A DNA stretch of 6,354 bases from Candidatus Fibrimonadales bacterium (GTDB taxonomy: Bacteria > Fibrobacterota > Fibrobacteria > Fibrobacterales > Fibrobacteraceae). The notes under the pieces are model-generated. The model was given only the letters and a program-made list of their open reading frames with translations. It did no database searches and was not told where the DNA came from. Location of the stretch: the NCBI GenBank assembly GCA_009788135.1, contig WQSA01000137.1, positions 1 through 6,354 on the forward strand. The letters run 5' to 3'. Positions 1 through 6,049 of this stretch are shown here, one piece after another. Every line of letters begins with the position of its first letter. Within the stretch, counting starts at the first letter, position 1. Position numbers and translations under genes: made by a program.

Positions 1-113
1 GCAAAGAGCAAAAACGCATTTCTGAATGCCCTAGCCTTTACCACAGGGTTGTAGTATATCGCTATGACTATTGGTAAAAATAGCAGAAGGAAAACAGAGG
101 AGCTAAAGACCAT
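1..113 (-). CDS. MBOAT O-acyltransferase, N-terminal part (runs off window)
   Basis: The reading frame starts at the ATG at 113-111 and stays open for 37 codons to the window edge. It begins MVFSSSVFLLLFLP, which closely matches the start of the intact MBOAT at 3029-1680 (MVFSSSIFLLLFLP), and goes on with the same IAIYYNPVVKARAFRN stretch. That is the usual opening of AlgI-type membrane-bound O-acyltransferases: a short start followed by the first membrane helix. DNA similarity to the intact gene continues upstream of the ATG, through a 16-base block at 119-134. Many of the differences are at third codon positions, so this is an older paralogue and not a fresh duplicate. The catalytic part lies outside the window, so I cannot say whether the gene is whole or another fragment. 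No clear Shine-Dalgarno sequence precedes the ATG. Confidence 0.8.
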   Translation of the reverse strand, partial: MVFSSSVFLLLFLPIVIAIYYNPVVKARAFRNAFLLF

Positions 114-118
114 TGCAT

Positions 119-134
119 GTTGAATATACAAAAC
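119..134 (-). repeat. Leader block shared by two MBOAT genes (copy 1)
   Basis: The 16 bases GTTTTGTATATTCAAC (minus strand) lie just before the MBOAT start at 113. The same 16 bases precede the other MBOAT start at 3029, again five bases short of the ATG. The five bases between differ. The identity marks either the outer edge of the duplicated unit or a conserved translation-start leader. Confidence 0.6.
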
Positions 135-154
135 AATTAAGGTAACTTGCGCTA

Positions 155-286
155 TTAGAACAGCAAATTACTCAGTTGCTCTACAATAGCCGTATTATTA
201 AAGCCTACAACTACAACATCTGGTTTATCTGCTAGATAATCGTCCCGCAAACTTGAGCTACGAAAAATAAAATTAACCTCTTTAAA
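155..286 (-). pseudogene. C-terminal remnant of an SGNH/DHHW O-acyltransferase-like gene
   Basis: Read on the minus strand, 286-155 encodes about 43 residues that match the last part of the intact SGNH gene at 1670-345. Examples are RDDYLADKPDVVVVGF against LDDYLVNKPDVVIIGF, and LSNLLF-stop against LNTLLF-stop. The reading frame has no interruption down to its own TAA at 157-155. At 289-287 the same frame meets a TAA and the similarity ends, so everything encoding the membrane anchor, the DHHW motif and the GDSF serine is missing. The fragment lies 58 bases downstream of the intact SGNH stop and 41 bases upstream of the next MBOAT start. It cannot make a working enzyme. It is best read as what remains of another MBOAT-SGNH cassette after deletion. 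Confidence 0.85.
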
Positions 287-344
287 TTACCCAAATCGAC
301 TTCATTGTGAAGCTGGGCATAAGGAAGATGGTAGAATTTTTTTC

Positions 345-1670
345 TCAAAACAACAAGGTGTTCAGCGGTTCCATAATAGCAGCTCTATCAAAGCCTATAA
401 TTACAACATCTGGCTTATTCACTAGATAATCATCTAGCAGGCTTGAGCGACGGTAAATAAAATTGACCTCTTTAAATATCAAAGCCAAAAACTTGCTCAA
501 AGAATTATTAAAACTATCCCCAATTATCAGAATTTTTTTACCATCGGGCAAGTTGCCATTTCTTGAAAAACTGAACCTTGGGTATGCTAAAGCATGTACC
601 TCCAAGTTATCAATAGGTTCTGGCAAAAAATTATAAATGCTATCAAAATTTCCATTACTTTCAAATAACTTATTATCATAACCCCACAACCAATATAAAA
701 GCAACCAATTTATATCTGTTGCATATTTTGGGGTGTATATGTAAAAATCCTCTTTTGGATAAAGCGGAATAACCTTTCCACCCATTGAACCAAGCCATTT
801 TTTGGCAAATATTTCGGTAAAATTAGCTGTATCCAAAAGTTCTGTTTTCAAGCCAAAATCAAAAAAATAGTTCAATTTTTCACTGATTATTTGTCCAGCC
901 AAAATTGCAGTTTTTGCTGTCCAATGATGATCCGTTTTGTAAAAAAGAGAATGATGAAATTCCTTGCTGTAGTCATTTGCTCTTTGATGAATTTCTTTAT
1001 GCAAGTCAATAACGATAATATCTATATTTTTTAATTTTTTCACAAGTTCATCTTTCGCCTGCATATTTTGGTCTTTGCCAGTTTTTGAAATATTGTCTTC
1101 ACTGCATATTACATATGGATATTGGGCATATATTAAAGGTATGCCAATAGAATCTAAAATATGCTTTAAATGACTCATTTTTTGTACGAAAGCATCTATG
1201 TTTGTTAAATGACCTTTTGTAGTAGGTTCCGTCAAATAACCGTCACCCAAATCTATAACATTATTCGGTAAAATCTTATTGCCAAAATAAAAATCAACAA
1301 AAAAAGCTACTTGTACAATAAGTTTACGAAATGGAAACAGGTTTTTCGTATAACTTTCGATTTTTCCTTTAATCTTTGCATAAAATTTTTCTAATCGGTT
1401 TTCTATCTTACTATCATCATCATATAAAGATTTTGTTTGAAAAATTTGTTCTCCTGCAGTTATTTGCAATTTTTTTTTGACTGCATTGATAAAAATTGCA
1501 TCTTGTTCATTTTCTTCCCCAAAATTCTCCTTGTCAAATATAATAATATCCGTGAATTTATTCTCCACGCCTCTGTCTAATAAGAAATTCTTCACCGAAA
1601 ATCTAAGCAAAATAAAACCACAGAAAAAGAATATGACTGCGAGTGTATAAATCGAGAAAATGGTTTTCAT
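345..1670 (-). CDS. SGNH-fold (AlgX/AlgJ/DHHW-type) putative polysaccharide O-acyltransferase
   Basis: This is a 441-residue protein with one N-terminal hydrophobic helix (about residues 4-24), probably an uncleaved anchor that leaves the rest outside the cytoplasmic membrane. Two motifs mark the SGNH-like family that partners MBOAT proteins: TDHHW at 246-250 (Asp247 and His249 as likely catalytic acid and base) and GDSF at 384-387 (Ser386 as nucleophile). Their order matches AlgX/AlgJ, and the DHHW sequence matches the bacterial family named after it. In such systems this protein takes the acyl group delivered by the MBOAT and places it on a glycan. The actual glycan and acyl group are not shown by the sequence. 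The ATG at 1670 follows AGGGGAA, which overlaps the MBOAT stop, so translation is probably coupled. Base composition is lower in GC than the MBOAT (18 of 60 bases in the line from 841). Two partial relatives of this gene lie at 3293 and 286. Confidence 0.85.
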   Translation of the reverse strand: MKTIFSIYTLAVIFFFCGFILLRFSVKNFLLDRGVENKFTDIIIFDKENFGEENEQDAIFINAVKKKLQITAGEQIFQTKSLYDDDSKIENRLEKFYAKIKGKIESYTKNLFPFRKLIVQVAFFVDFYFGNKILPNNVIDLGDGYLTEPTTKGHLTNIDAFVQKMSHLKHILDSIGIPLIYAQYPYVICSEDNISKTGKDQNMQAKDELVKKLKNIDIIVIDLHKEIHQRANDYSKEFHHSLFYKTDHHWTAKTAILAGQIISEKLNYFFDFGLKTELLDTANFTEIFAKKWLGSMGGKVIPLYPKEDFYIYTPKYATDINWLLLYWLWGYDNKLFESNGNFDSIYNFLPEPIDNLEVHALAYPRFSFSRNGNLPDGKKILIIGDSFNNSLSKFLALIFKEVNFIYRRSSLLDDYLVNKPDVVIIGFDRAAIMEPLNTLLF

Positions 1671-1682
1671 ATCATTCCCCTA
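1671..1682 (-). promoter_or_regulatory. Shine-Dalgarno overlapping the MBOAT stop codon
   Basis: The MBOAT stop TAG (1682-1680) shares bases with the ribosome binding site AGGGGAA (1681-1675) of the SGNH gene, whose ATG is at 1670. Nine bases separate stop and start. The arrangement favours coupled translation. It is nearly identical to the junction between the MBOAT remnant and the GNAT-like gene at 6049-6035. Confidence 0.75.
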
Positions 1683-3029
1683 AAAATTGAAATAAATAAA
1701 GGGATTGTAACCGCCTTTCACAATACTCGCAAAACATAACGTAAATAGAATGATGCATACCGCAAATGAGAGCGAAGGAAACAGCACCTCAATTCTTTTA
1801 ACTACAGGAAAGCAGAACAATATCCCAAAGAAAAAGTAGAGTTTCAAAGACCCCAAATAGAACCAAAAATCCTCAGTTATGAATGGCGAATTGCCAAATC
1901 CGAACATAACCGCATAATAATTTGCAGCATCGCCCAAAGAATTTGCCCTGAAAATGACAAATAAACAAATGACTATCAGCATTGTGTAAACATGAGCCAA
2001 AGGCTTTGGACATTTTGAAATCGGAAGGAAGAATTTTTCCGAAGCCAGAAACACGAAATAGCCCAAACCCCAAGCGATGAAAGTCCAGTTTGCACCATGC
2101 CAAATGCCAGTGAGCAACCAGACTATCAGCAGATTCATAAATAATCGGGATTTTGTATTGACGCGGCTCCCACCCAAAGGAATGTAAACATAATCCCTGA
2201 ACCAGGAACCCAAAGATATGTGCCATCGTCTCCAGAATTCGGTTATGCTTGCGGAAATATAAGGGTAGTTGAAATTTTCCAGAAACTTGAAGCCGAACAT
2301 CCGTCCAAGCCCGATGGCCATATCTGAATAGCCGCTGAAATCAAAGAATATCTGTAAAGTATAGGCTATCACTCCAAGCCATGCAAAGGCCGCTCCTATT
2401 TCACCACCTTGTTTAATGTGATCGAAAGCTGCGTCTGCTGCCAAAGCGCAGTTGTTCGCAATCAAAAGTTTTTTCCCAAGGCCAACCACGAAACGCTTCA
2501 ATCCCTCGCAAAAGTCGTCCCAGTTTTCCTTGCGGTTGTTCAATTGCTCTTCTATGTCTGCATAGCGAATTATGGGCCCGGCTATCAATTGCGGGAAAAG
2601 GCTGATGTACAGGGCGCAACTCAGGAAGTTTTTCTGAGCTCGGGCTTTGCCCCTGTAAACATCAACCATATAAGAAATCATCTGGAACGTGAAGAATGAT
2701 ATGCCTATGGGGAGCGCAATCCCTGGGACAGGGAAACCTAGATTGGCGGCAGCAAAATTTGCGTATTTGTACACGAACAGCAAGCCTATATCCAAAATTA
2801 TCGCCATTATGAGCTTTGTTTTGTTTATTTTCAAAGCAAGCGCCCAGTTCACGGCAATGGTCGCAAGCATTATGAACACATATACAGGTTCGCCCCAGGC
2901 GTAAAAAAGGAGGCTCGCCAGAAGCAGAAACACATTCCTGAATGCCCGAGCTTTTACCACAGGATTGTAGTATATGGCAATGACCATCGGCAGGAACAGC
3001 AACAGAAATATGGAAGAGCTAAAGACCAT
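1680..3029 (-). CDS. MBOAT family membrane O-acyltransferase (AlgI-like)
   Basis: This is a polytopic membrane protein of 449 residues, a normal length for AlgI/PatA/DltB-type MBOATs, with many hydrophobic segments from the first residues to the C terminus. It carries the family hallmarks: MVFSS at the start, LFPQLIAGPIIRY near 144-155, FDFSGYSDMAIGLGRMFG near 229-246, WRRWHISLGSWFRDYVYIPLGG near 266-287 (His270), and the catalytic WHGANWTF with His311. These proteins pass an acyl group from a cytoplasmic thioester donor across the membrane for glycan modification. I chose the ATG at 3029, not the in-frame TTG at 3047, because AlgI-type proteins begin MVFSS. Neither start has a strong Shine-Dalgarno sequence. 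The gene is richer in GC than its SGNH partner (32 of 60 bases in the line from 2701). With the carrier protein and ligase upstream, the donor may be an acyl-ACP as in the Dlt system; acetyl-CoA, as in alginate acetylation, is the alternative. Confidence 0.92.
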   Translation of the reverse strand: MVFSSSIFLLLFLPMVIAIYYNPVVKARAFRNVFLLLASLLFYAWGEPVYVFIMLATIAVNWALALKINKTKLIMAIILDIGLLFVYKYANFAAANLGFPVPGIALPIGISFFTFQMISYMVDVYRGKARAQKNFLSCALYISLFPQLIAGPIIRYADIEEQLNNRKENWDDFCEGLKRFVVGLGKKLLIANNCALAADAAFDHIKQGGEIGAAFAWLGVIAYTLQIFFDFSGYSDMAIGLGRMFGFKFLENFNYPYISASITEFWRRWHISLGSWFRDYVYIPLGGSRVNTKSRLFMNLLIVWLLTGIWHGANWTFIAWGLGYFVFLASEKFFLPISKCPKPLAHVYTMLIVICLFVIFRANSLGDAANYYAVMFGFGNSPFITEDFWFYLGSLKLYFFFGILFCFPVVKRIEVLFPSLSFAVCIILFTLCFASIVKGGYNPFIYFNF

Positions 3030-3034
3030 TACCC

Positions 3035-3050
3035 GTTGAATATACAAAAC
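3035..3050 (-). repeat. Leader block shared by two MBOAT genes (copy 2)
   Basis: This is the same 16 bases as at 119-134, five bases before the MBOAT ATG at 3029. The block includes an in-frame TTG (3047) that could extend the protein by six residues (MYIQRV). The other copy is also open in that frame (MYIQHA), so a TTG start is not excluded, although no ribosome binding site supports it. Confidence 0.6.
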
Positions 3051-3134
3051 AGTGAATACAAGCTGATTTTGTTGCCATAAAAATGGCTATTGGCGGGTTG
3101 TGTAAGATAAAACTTCGGAAATTAGCTGAGTATT

Positions 3135-3293
3135 TCAATGCACTTGTCGGCATCGCTTGCCGTTATTTTTATCTGTGAATTTATTTTCTACGCCATTGTC
3201 TATTAAAAAATTCTTCACAGAAAAGCGAAGCAAAATAAAACAGCAGAAAAAGAAAATTATTGCAAGCGAAAAAATTGGAAAAATATTTTTCAT
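3135..3293 (-). pseudogene. N-terminal remnant of an SGNH/DHHW gene, truncated
   Basis: The frame starts at the ATG at 3293-3291, which overlaps the ligase stop as ATGA, and follows a GGGGGAGC ribosome binding site inside the ligase's last codons. Its first ~41 residues match the start of the intact SGNH protein closely: both contain FILLRFSVKNFL, then NGVENKFTD against RGVENKFTD. Similarity stops abruptly after the codon for Asp near 3171, and eleven unrelated residues lead to the stop at 3137-3135. Only the membrane helix is left; the DHHW and GDSF motifs are gone. A 52-residue membrane peptide could still be translated because the start signals are intact. The overlap with the ligase shows that an SGNH gene once followed the ligase directly in this operon. 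Confidence 0.85.
3148..3162. repeat. Short inverted repeat at the SGNH truncation point
   Basis: CGGCA and TGCCG flank the five bases TCGCT (plus strand), a 5-bp perfect stem. On the plus strand it is followed by TTATTTTT, so it resembles a weak intrinsic terminator. All genes here run the other way, however, so that role is doubtful. It lies within ten bases or so of where the SGNH remnant loses similarity to the intact gene. Confidence 0.35.
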
Positions 3294-4759
3294 TTTGCTC
3301 CCCCATGCATTTGGCTCCAACGGTCTTTCAACTGCAAACGCTGTACCTTGCCAGAAGCCGTTTTTGGCACTTCATCAATATAAATCAAATACTGCGGAAT
3401 CTGATGGCTTTCAAGAACTCCTGCCAAAAGCTCGCGCACTTTTTCAAGAGTGTATCGTTCGCCATCACCAGCAACAATGAAAGCCGCTACAACTTCGCTC
3501 AGCATAGGATCTGGAACGCCAACGCAAGCCGCCTCTGCAACGCCTGGCAAAACGGCCAAAGCCTGATCAACCTCAACAGGGCTGACTTTCTTACCGCCAA
3601 CATTGATCATTTCCTTGAGACGGCCAGTTAAAACAATATAACCATCAGAACGCTTATATCCAAGATCGCCCGTACGGAAATAATCACCATAAAAAACAGT
3701 CTCGTTGTCCACATTCAAATAGCCTTTGGCAACCATACCGCCTTTAATGCATATCTCCCCTGTTTCGCCGTCTGGCAAAGATTCTCCAGATTCATTATAA
3801 ATTTTTATTTCCACCAGCGGCGATGGACGACCAACGGTTGACAAAAATTCCTGAGGCTCATGAAATTCCTGAAAAGCAGCCCTGGAAGCCTCTGTTAGGC
3901 CATAGTGCATGCATATTCTAGTCTTAGGCAGCAAAGCCGCCAAATGCGCTTTGTCTTCGGCTGTCATCGGGGCTGAACCAAGTTCAAAGTAACGAAGTTG
4001 CTCGCAGTAACGGCTTATAAAATCTCCTGAAAGACGCTTTAGAACCATCCAAGCAGGTGCAACCATGCCAACGCCGGTAGCTTTATATTCATCCATGGCT
4101 TTGAATATTTCTTTAGGCCGCATAACTCCATCTATTATGATCTGAGTAGCTCCCTCATATAATGTGCAACGCAAGCGAGCAAGCCCAAATGAATGGCTGA
4201 GCGGCATTGGGTTAATTTCAACATCATCAGGACCATTACCGATAAACATATTTATATTGTTGACAGCGCAAGCCAGATTGCCGTGCGTAAGAAGTACTCC
4301 CTTTGGCTGGGCAGTAGTGCCAGAAGTGAACATGGCATCAGCGACCGCATTGGCATCAACAGGGATGTCTTCACCTAAATCATCATCTTCAAGACCATCG
4401 AAAATTGCAATATCAGCCAGCCCATGCTCTCCCGATACCCAAAAACCTGCTTTGGGGGAAAGAACACCTCTGATATACTTAAGCCGCTCTGCTGGTGTTT
4501 GCGGATCCAGCGGCACGGCAACTGCTCCCAAAGCGTGAACGGCCAAGTAGCCATAAACGAAGCTAAAACTTCTGGAAGCAGCCAGCACAATATAATCGCT
4601 GGAACGGACACCCACCTTGAACAGATGTTTTTTTGCCCCTGCTATATGCTGCATAAGCTGGCCATATGAGAGTTCTTCTTCTCCTGGACGGACAAGGGCT
4701 GTTCGGTTCGGAGTTTTTGCCGCATTCTCCAGAATTCGTTTATAAACCAACTGATGCAT
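3290..4759 (-). CDS. AMP-forming acyl ligase (acyl-CoA/acyl-ACP synthetase superfamily)
   Basis: This is a full-length class I adenylate-forming enzyme of 489 residues. All core motifs are present: TSGTTAQPKG (145-154, phosphate loop), YGLTE (286-290), RTGD (362-365, ribose-binding Asp365), GRLKEMINVGGKKVSP (379-394, hinge), and PKTASGK with the catalytic Lys471. It should activate a carboxylic acid with ATP and transfer it to a thiol. The carrier protein gene five bases upstream suggests ACP, not free CoA, as acceptor. In the substrate-pocket motif PLSHSFG (186-192), His189 occupies the place where amino-acid-activating domains and DltA have the amino-binding Asp; His is usual in fatty-acyl, aryl and other simple acid ligases. 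I therefore infer a non-amino acid substrate of unknown identity. The start at 4759 follows AAGGGG eight bases upstream. GC is higher than in the GNAT-like gene (28 of 60 bases in the line from 3841). Confidence 0.9.
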   Translation of the reverse strand: MHQLVYKRILENAAKTPNRTALVRPGEEELSYGQLMQHIAGAKKHLFKVGVRSSDYIVLAASRSFSFVYGYLAVHALGAVAVPLDPQTPAERLKYIRGVLSPKAGFWVSGEHGLADIAIFDGLEDDDLGEDIPVDANAVADAMFTSGTTAQPKGVLLTHGNLACAVNNINMFIGNGPDDVEINPMPLSHSFGLARLRCTLYEGATQIIIDGVMRPKEIFKAMDEYKATGVGMVAPAWMVLKRLSGDFISRYCEQLRYFELGSAPMTAEDKAHLAALLPKTRICMHYGLTEASRAAFQEFHEPQEFLSTVGRPSPLVEIKIYNESGESLPDGETGEICIKGGMVAKGYLNVDNETVFYGDYFRTGDLGYKRSDGYIVLTGRLKEMINVGGKKVSPVEVDQALAVLPGVAEAACVGVPDPMLSEVVAAFIVAGDGERYTLEKVRELLAGVLESHQIPQYLIYIDEVPKTASGKVQRLQLKDRWSQMHGGAK

Positions 4760-4773
4760 GCACCTTACCCCTT
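4760..4773 (-). promoter_or_regulatory. Ribosome binding site of the ligase, overlapping the ACP end
   Basis: AAGGGG at 4773-4768 lies in the last codons of the carrier protein gene, whose TAA is at 4767-4765, and stands eight bases before the ligase ATG. It supports the start at 4759 and coupled translation of the two proteins. Confidence 0.65.
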
Positions 4774-4995
4774 TTTAACAATATTCAACAAATCGCCAAC
4801 TTTTTCCGCATACAAAAGCTTGCCAACGTCAAGCTGCGTTGCAAATGCAGATTCTATTTCCGAAATAAGGTTCAAATGAGCTAAAGAATCCCATTCGGGA
4901 ATAGAACCTATACGTAGTTCTTCATTAACCTGGCTTGATGAAATATTAAGCGATTTTGCTATTATTTCAAATAATTTTTCTTGGATGCTATCCAT
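4765..4995 (-). CDS. Acyl carrier protein (phosphopantetheine attachment)
   Basis: This is a 76-residue acidic protein of normal ACP length. The motif EWDSLAHLNLISEIE (34-48) holds Ser37 in the DSL context that receives the 4'-phosphopantetheine arm. The pattern of helices before and after fits a free-standing ACP. It starts within the end of the GNAT-like gene (8-base overlap, 4995-4988) and follows a strong AAGGAGA at 5008-5002. It lies five bases before the ligase. A dedicated carrier next to a ligase and an MBOAT recalls DltC with DltA and DltB. The likely role is to hold the ligase-activated acyl group in the cytoplasm. No phosphopantetheinyl transferase is encoded here, so the cell's general one would have to act. 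A fatty-acid-synthesis ACP is unlikely given the neighbours. Confidence 0.9.
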   Translation of the reverse strand: MDSIQEKLFEIIAKSLNISSSQVNEELRIGSIPEWDSLAHLNLISEIESAFATQLDVGKLLYAEKVGDLLNIVKKG

Positions 4996-6037
4996 TGCTT
5001 TTCTCCTTTGCTTGGGTTAAGTTTCTATCATAAAGCCTAGGTTTATCCTGATCTCCATCGGCTCTAAACGCACGAAATTTGTCGATCTTATTCGTAGAAT
5101 AATAGATATCTATGTTTTTGCACACAAATGGCTCAAAATGATTGGGAATGATATTGGGATCATCTTCTTTACGCAGAATGAATCCAGCACCATTCATTGC
5201 CTTTTCAGACATTCCGATACAATAACAATCTATATATTCATAATCATTATCATACATTAATTTTTGCAATGACAACGACAAATACGAAAAATAAATCTCT
5301 TCTCCTATATAATCCACAATTCTCAATATTTTTGCTCCAAATTTTTCTACCTCACGGCAAACAAAAAGCGCAGGCATCGCATCTGCAGATTTCTCTGTAA
5401 TACCATATATCTTATATGAAAAAACAGGGTGGGCAAAAAAATAGTTGTTAAAATAACACTTATCCTTATGCGGATACCGCTCTTTTAGCAAAGAATCATC
5501 TATTTTTTCACTGAACATTTCAAAGTCGGGAATATGCAGAATATCCCAACCAGAATCAGTAGCTGGCAGAGGCAATATACGCTTGTCCGCTATCTTAGCA
5601 ATTTTGTATTCATCTCTGTCTGAAATGCGATAGTAATGCTCAAGCAACCCAACTTGATATTTCAGACTCTTATAAATAGGCAATGCCGTTTTTGGATTTA
5701 CGCCTATGCCAGAACTTAATGCATATTTAATGTTTTGAAATAGAAAAAACAATAAATTAATCCCAAGACTACTAGCTTTGCCATCAACAATTTTCCAAAG
5801 AATTATAGCTATATCAGAACAATCTGCCGAATTGTATTTTTTATAACCCAGAAAGCCTGCTATCTCTCCCGTTTCTTGCTCTTCTCCAATTACCATGTTT
5901 ATGTGTTTATCATCTCCATTGAAATAATAAAGAAAAAAATCCTTATTATGCGCCAGTATATGGCAAGAATCCCAATGATCATTGATTGCTTTCATAATTT
6001 TATCGGCATCCAATTGAGTTGCAAAACGAATAACCAT
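4988..6037 (-). CDS. GNAT-like acyltransferase, possibly double-domain
   Basis: This is a 349-residue soluble protein without signal or membrane segments. The N-terminal part reads as a GNAT fold. It has a hydrophobic strand with GEIAGFLGYKKY at 57-68, a weak acyl-CoA loop SSLGINLL at 89-96, and GVNPKTALPIYKSLKYQVG at 112-130, the typical end of a GNAT domain. The second half (about 200-320) looks like a second, more divergent GNAT-like unit (YIDCYCIGMSEKAMNGAGF at 268-286). The tail carries DGDQDKPR at 327-334, a motif I recall from polysaccharide-cluster proteins of this kind, though I cannot verify that here. It may acylate a sugar or amino-sugar, or make the acid used by the ligase; the sequence does not decide. 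The ATG at 6037 follows AGGAGAA, and the stop overlaps the ACP start by eight bases. It is AT-rich (15 GC of 60 in the line from 5701). Confidence 0.7.
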   Translation of the reverse strand: MVIRFATQLDADKIMKAINDHWDSCHILAHNKDFFLYYFNGDDKHINMVIGEEQETGEIAGFLGYKKYNSADCSDIAIILWKIVDGKASSLGINLLFFLFQNIKYALSSGIGVNPKTALPIYKSLKYQVGLLEHYYRISDRDEYKIAKIADKRILPLPATDSGWDILHIPDFEMFSEKIDDSLLKERYPHKDKCYFNNYFFAHPVFSYKIYGITEKSADAMPALFVCREVEKFGAKILRIVDYIGEEIYFSYLSLSLQKLMYDNDYEYIDCYCIGMSEKAMNGAGFILRKEDDPNIIPNHFEPFVCKNIDIYYSTNKIDKFRAFRADGDQDKPRLYDRNLTQAKEKSNG

Positions 6038-6049
6038 TTTATTCTCCTA
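6038..6049 (-). promoter_or_regulatory. Stop-RBS-start junction between MBOAT remnant and GNAT-like gene
   Basis: The remnant's original stop TAG (6049-6047) overlaps AGGAGAA (6048-6042), the ribosome binding site of the gene starting at 6037. The stop-to-start gap is nine bases, the same as at the intact MBOAT/SGNH junction. Over 21 bases ending at the ATG the two junctions differ at only three positions. Confidence 0.75.

Noticed and set aside
2409..2904. Open frames on the plus strand opposite the MBOAT gene
   Set aside because: They lie antisense to a gene with clear family motifs, have no recognisable domain or ribosome binding site, and are typical shadow frames.
3030..3047. TTG at 3047 as the MBOAT start
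   Set aside because: The ATG at 3029 gives the MVFSS start usual for AlgI-type proteins, and no ribosome binding site precedes the TTG; kept as an alternative only.
3074..3087. Hairpin GCCAT-AAAA-ATGGC upstream of the MBOAT
   Set aside because: The stem is only five base pairs and no T-run follows in the direction of transcription; not a supportable terminator.
3030..3134. Possible promoter before the MBOAT (TATATT as a -10 box)
   Set aside because: No acceptable -35 sequence stands 16-18 bases upstream; the same TATATT in the other copy may simply reflect duplication.
3157..3631. Plus-strand open frames opposite the SGNH remnant and ligase end
   Set aside because: Their content is the complement of recognised minus-strand coding sequence; no independent support.
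4164..4884. Several open frames on both strands within the ligase and ACP
   Set aside because: All overlap a full-length ligase with every core motif and the ACP; treated as shadows.
345..4995. A true dlt (D-alanylation) operon
   Set aside because: The ligase lacks the amino-binding Asp, the SGNH protein is of DHHW/AlgX type and not DltD, and the order differs; only the logic is similar.
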